From: Oscheius dolichura
Lineage: Eukaryota; Nematoda; Chromadorea; Rhabditida; Rhabditidae
Reading direction: 5' to 3'
DNA length: 64,000 bases
Assembly (NCBI GenBank): GCA_932521035.1
Contig: OW051492.1
Coordinates: 2,728,001 to 2,792,000, forward strand
The translations under genes were made by a program, and so were the position numbers. How positions within the stretch are numbered: position 1 is the stretch's first letter; every line of letters begins with the position of its first letter. Under the pieces are notes generated by a model. The model was not told the origin of the DNA and did not search any database. It saw nothing but the letters and a program-made list of their open reading frames with translations. Positions 63,503 through 64,000 of the stretch are shown here, one piece after another.

Positions 63503-64000
63503 ATGGTGGGACTATTCCAATTGAAACACCTTCATCGAATTCCTCTGAACTTGGACAGCCTCCCTGACCGTCTCTGTGAGCAGATTATCTCAAAGGTAAC
63601 TCCATTTCAATTCTACCTTATAAGTTTTCCATTTTCTTTCAGCAATCAGCCGCTGCGATTTTCAATCTTCTCCATACAAATGTAAAGTATTGTAGCATGG
63701 TGGAACTGATCCTTTCTCGAAATCCAAATGTCGAACTCATTCGGAAAGTTCTCCAACATGGCAAGGTAGACCTCATCGAGTTTTGCCATAAATCATTCCA
63801 TAGGAAAAACTTCTACGACCGGAACATATTACCGCTCTGTTTCCACCACCCTCAAGCTCAAAAGACAAATTATTCTGGAGAAATATAAATTTGGACGGTT
63901 GGCTACAGGCAATTCGCAAAGATATTGATTTTTTCTTCTGCATTTCGGGAGAGAATAACGATTCAGTGAAGAGCCTCTTGAAACAAATGACTCCAACGTA
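63503..64000 (+). CDS. T: F-box-like gene, 5' part
   Basis: Exons 63503-63595, 63643-63765 and 63804 to beyond the window. F-box-like start (RIPLNLDSLPDRLCEQIISK), then IFNLLHTNVKYCSMVELILS, IRKVLQHGK and a third exon with HITALFPPPSSSKDKLFW and DGWLQAIRKDIDFFF. Paralogue of S with the same intron positions; here the frame is uninterrupted. Probable SCF substrate adaptor by family analogy; the C-terminus is missing. Confidence 0.6.

Noticed and set aside
1-64000. tRNA, rRNA, SL RNA and CRISPR arrays
   Set aside because: I looked for T-arm consensus GGTTCGAATCC, SL1-like GGTTTAATTACCC and spaced short direct repeats and saw none; a covariance-model search would be needed to exclude diverged copies.

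Overview
The window is nuclear DNA of a nematode, most probably a rhabditid. The evidence is introns of mostly 35-50 nt with GTAAGT-like donors and TTTCAG or TTTTAG acceptors, nematode-type chemoreceptors, a C-type lectin with a Thr-rich linker, F-box-like genes, and many small palindromic MITE-like repeats. No bacterial, viral, tRNA, rRNA or CRISPR feature was seen. All gene models are hand-spliced from reading frame, splice consensus and agreement between paralogous copies.

Layout. 1-3.9 kb: degenerate ~915-bp tandem repeats. 3.9-8.6 kb: a four-helix membrane protein (-), a long foldback repeat, and a chemoreceptor (+). 9.0-9.8 kb: a damaged coiled-coil gene (-). 10.5-30.7 kb: a cluster of very small single-pass membrane proteins. 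It holds the A family (four copies), each paired head-to-head with a tiny basic ORF; the B/C/D/E family with an ectodomain, mostly decaying; and singletons J, K, L and M. Two chemoreceptors, a C-type lectin and a secreted Leu/Gly-rich protein (G1) lie on the left flank or within it. 24.6-38 kb: three tandem minus-strand copies (N1-N3) of a large protein kinase with a ~700-residue N-terminal region I do not recognise. N1 is fully intact in 23 exons (1039 aa). N2 carries a hAT-like MITE and other lesions. N3 is a truncated pseudokinase.

38-50 kb: three more near-identical copies of G (G2, G3, G4), a small P/F family of putative secreted beta-rich proteins (one intact gene, two pseudogenes), a paralogous pair of Gln-rich secreted proteins (Q, R), and an F-box-like gene (S). 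50-51.8 kb: two small secreted proteins (U, V), V being Cys-rich. 51.8-57.7 kb: a gene-poor stretch with weak candidate exons only. 57.7-59 kb: two low-complexity secreted proteins, Gly/Gln-rich (W) and Pro-rich (X). 59.4-62.6 kb: a six-exon secreted protein (Y). 63.5 kb to the end: the start of an F-box-like gene (T).

The region is dominated by local duplication. Large inverted duplications link 16.9-18.6 with 38.2-40.0 kb, 13.6-15.0 with 29.3-30.7 kb, and 24.2-24.7 with 31.1-31.6 kb, and the kinase is tandemly triplicated. Intact and broken copies stand side by side, as in the fast-evolving arms of nematode chromosomes. The gene content (surface or secreted proteins, chemoreceptors, lectin, divergent kinases) suggests environment- or pathogen-facing functions, but that is inference.
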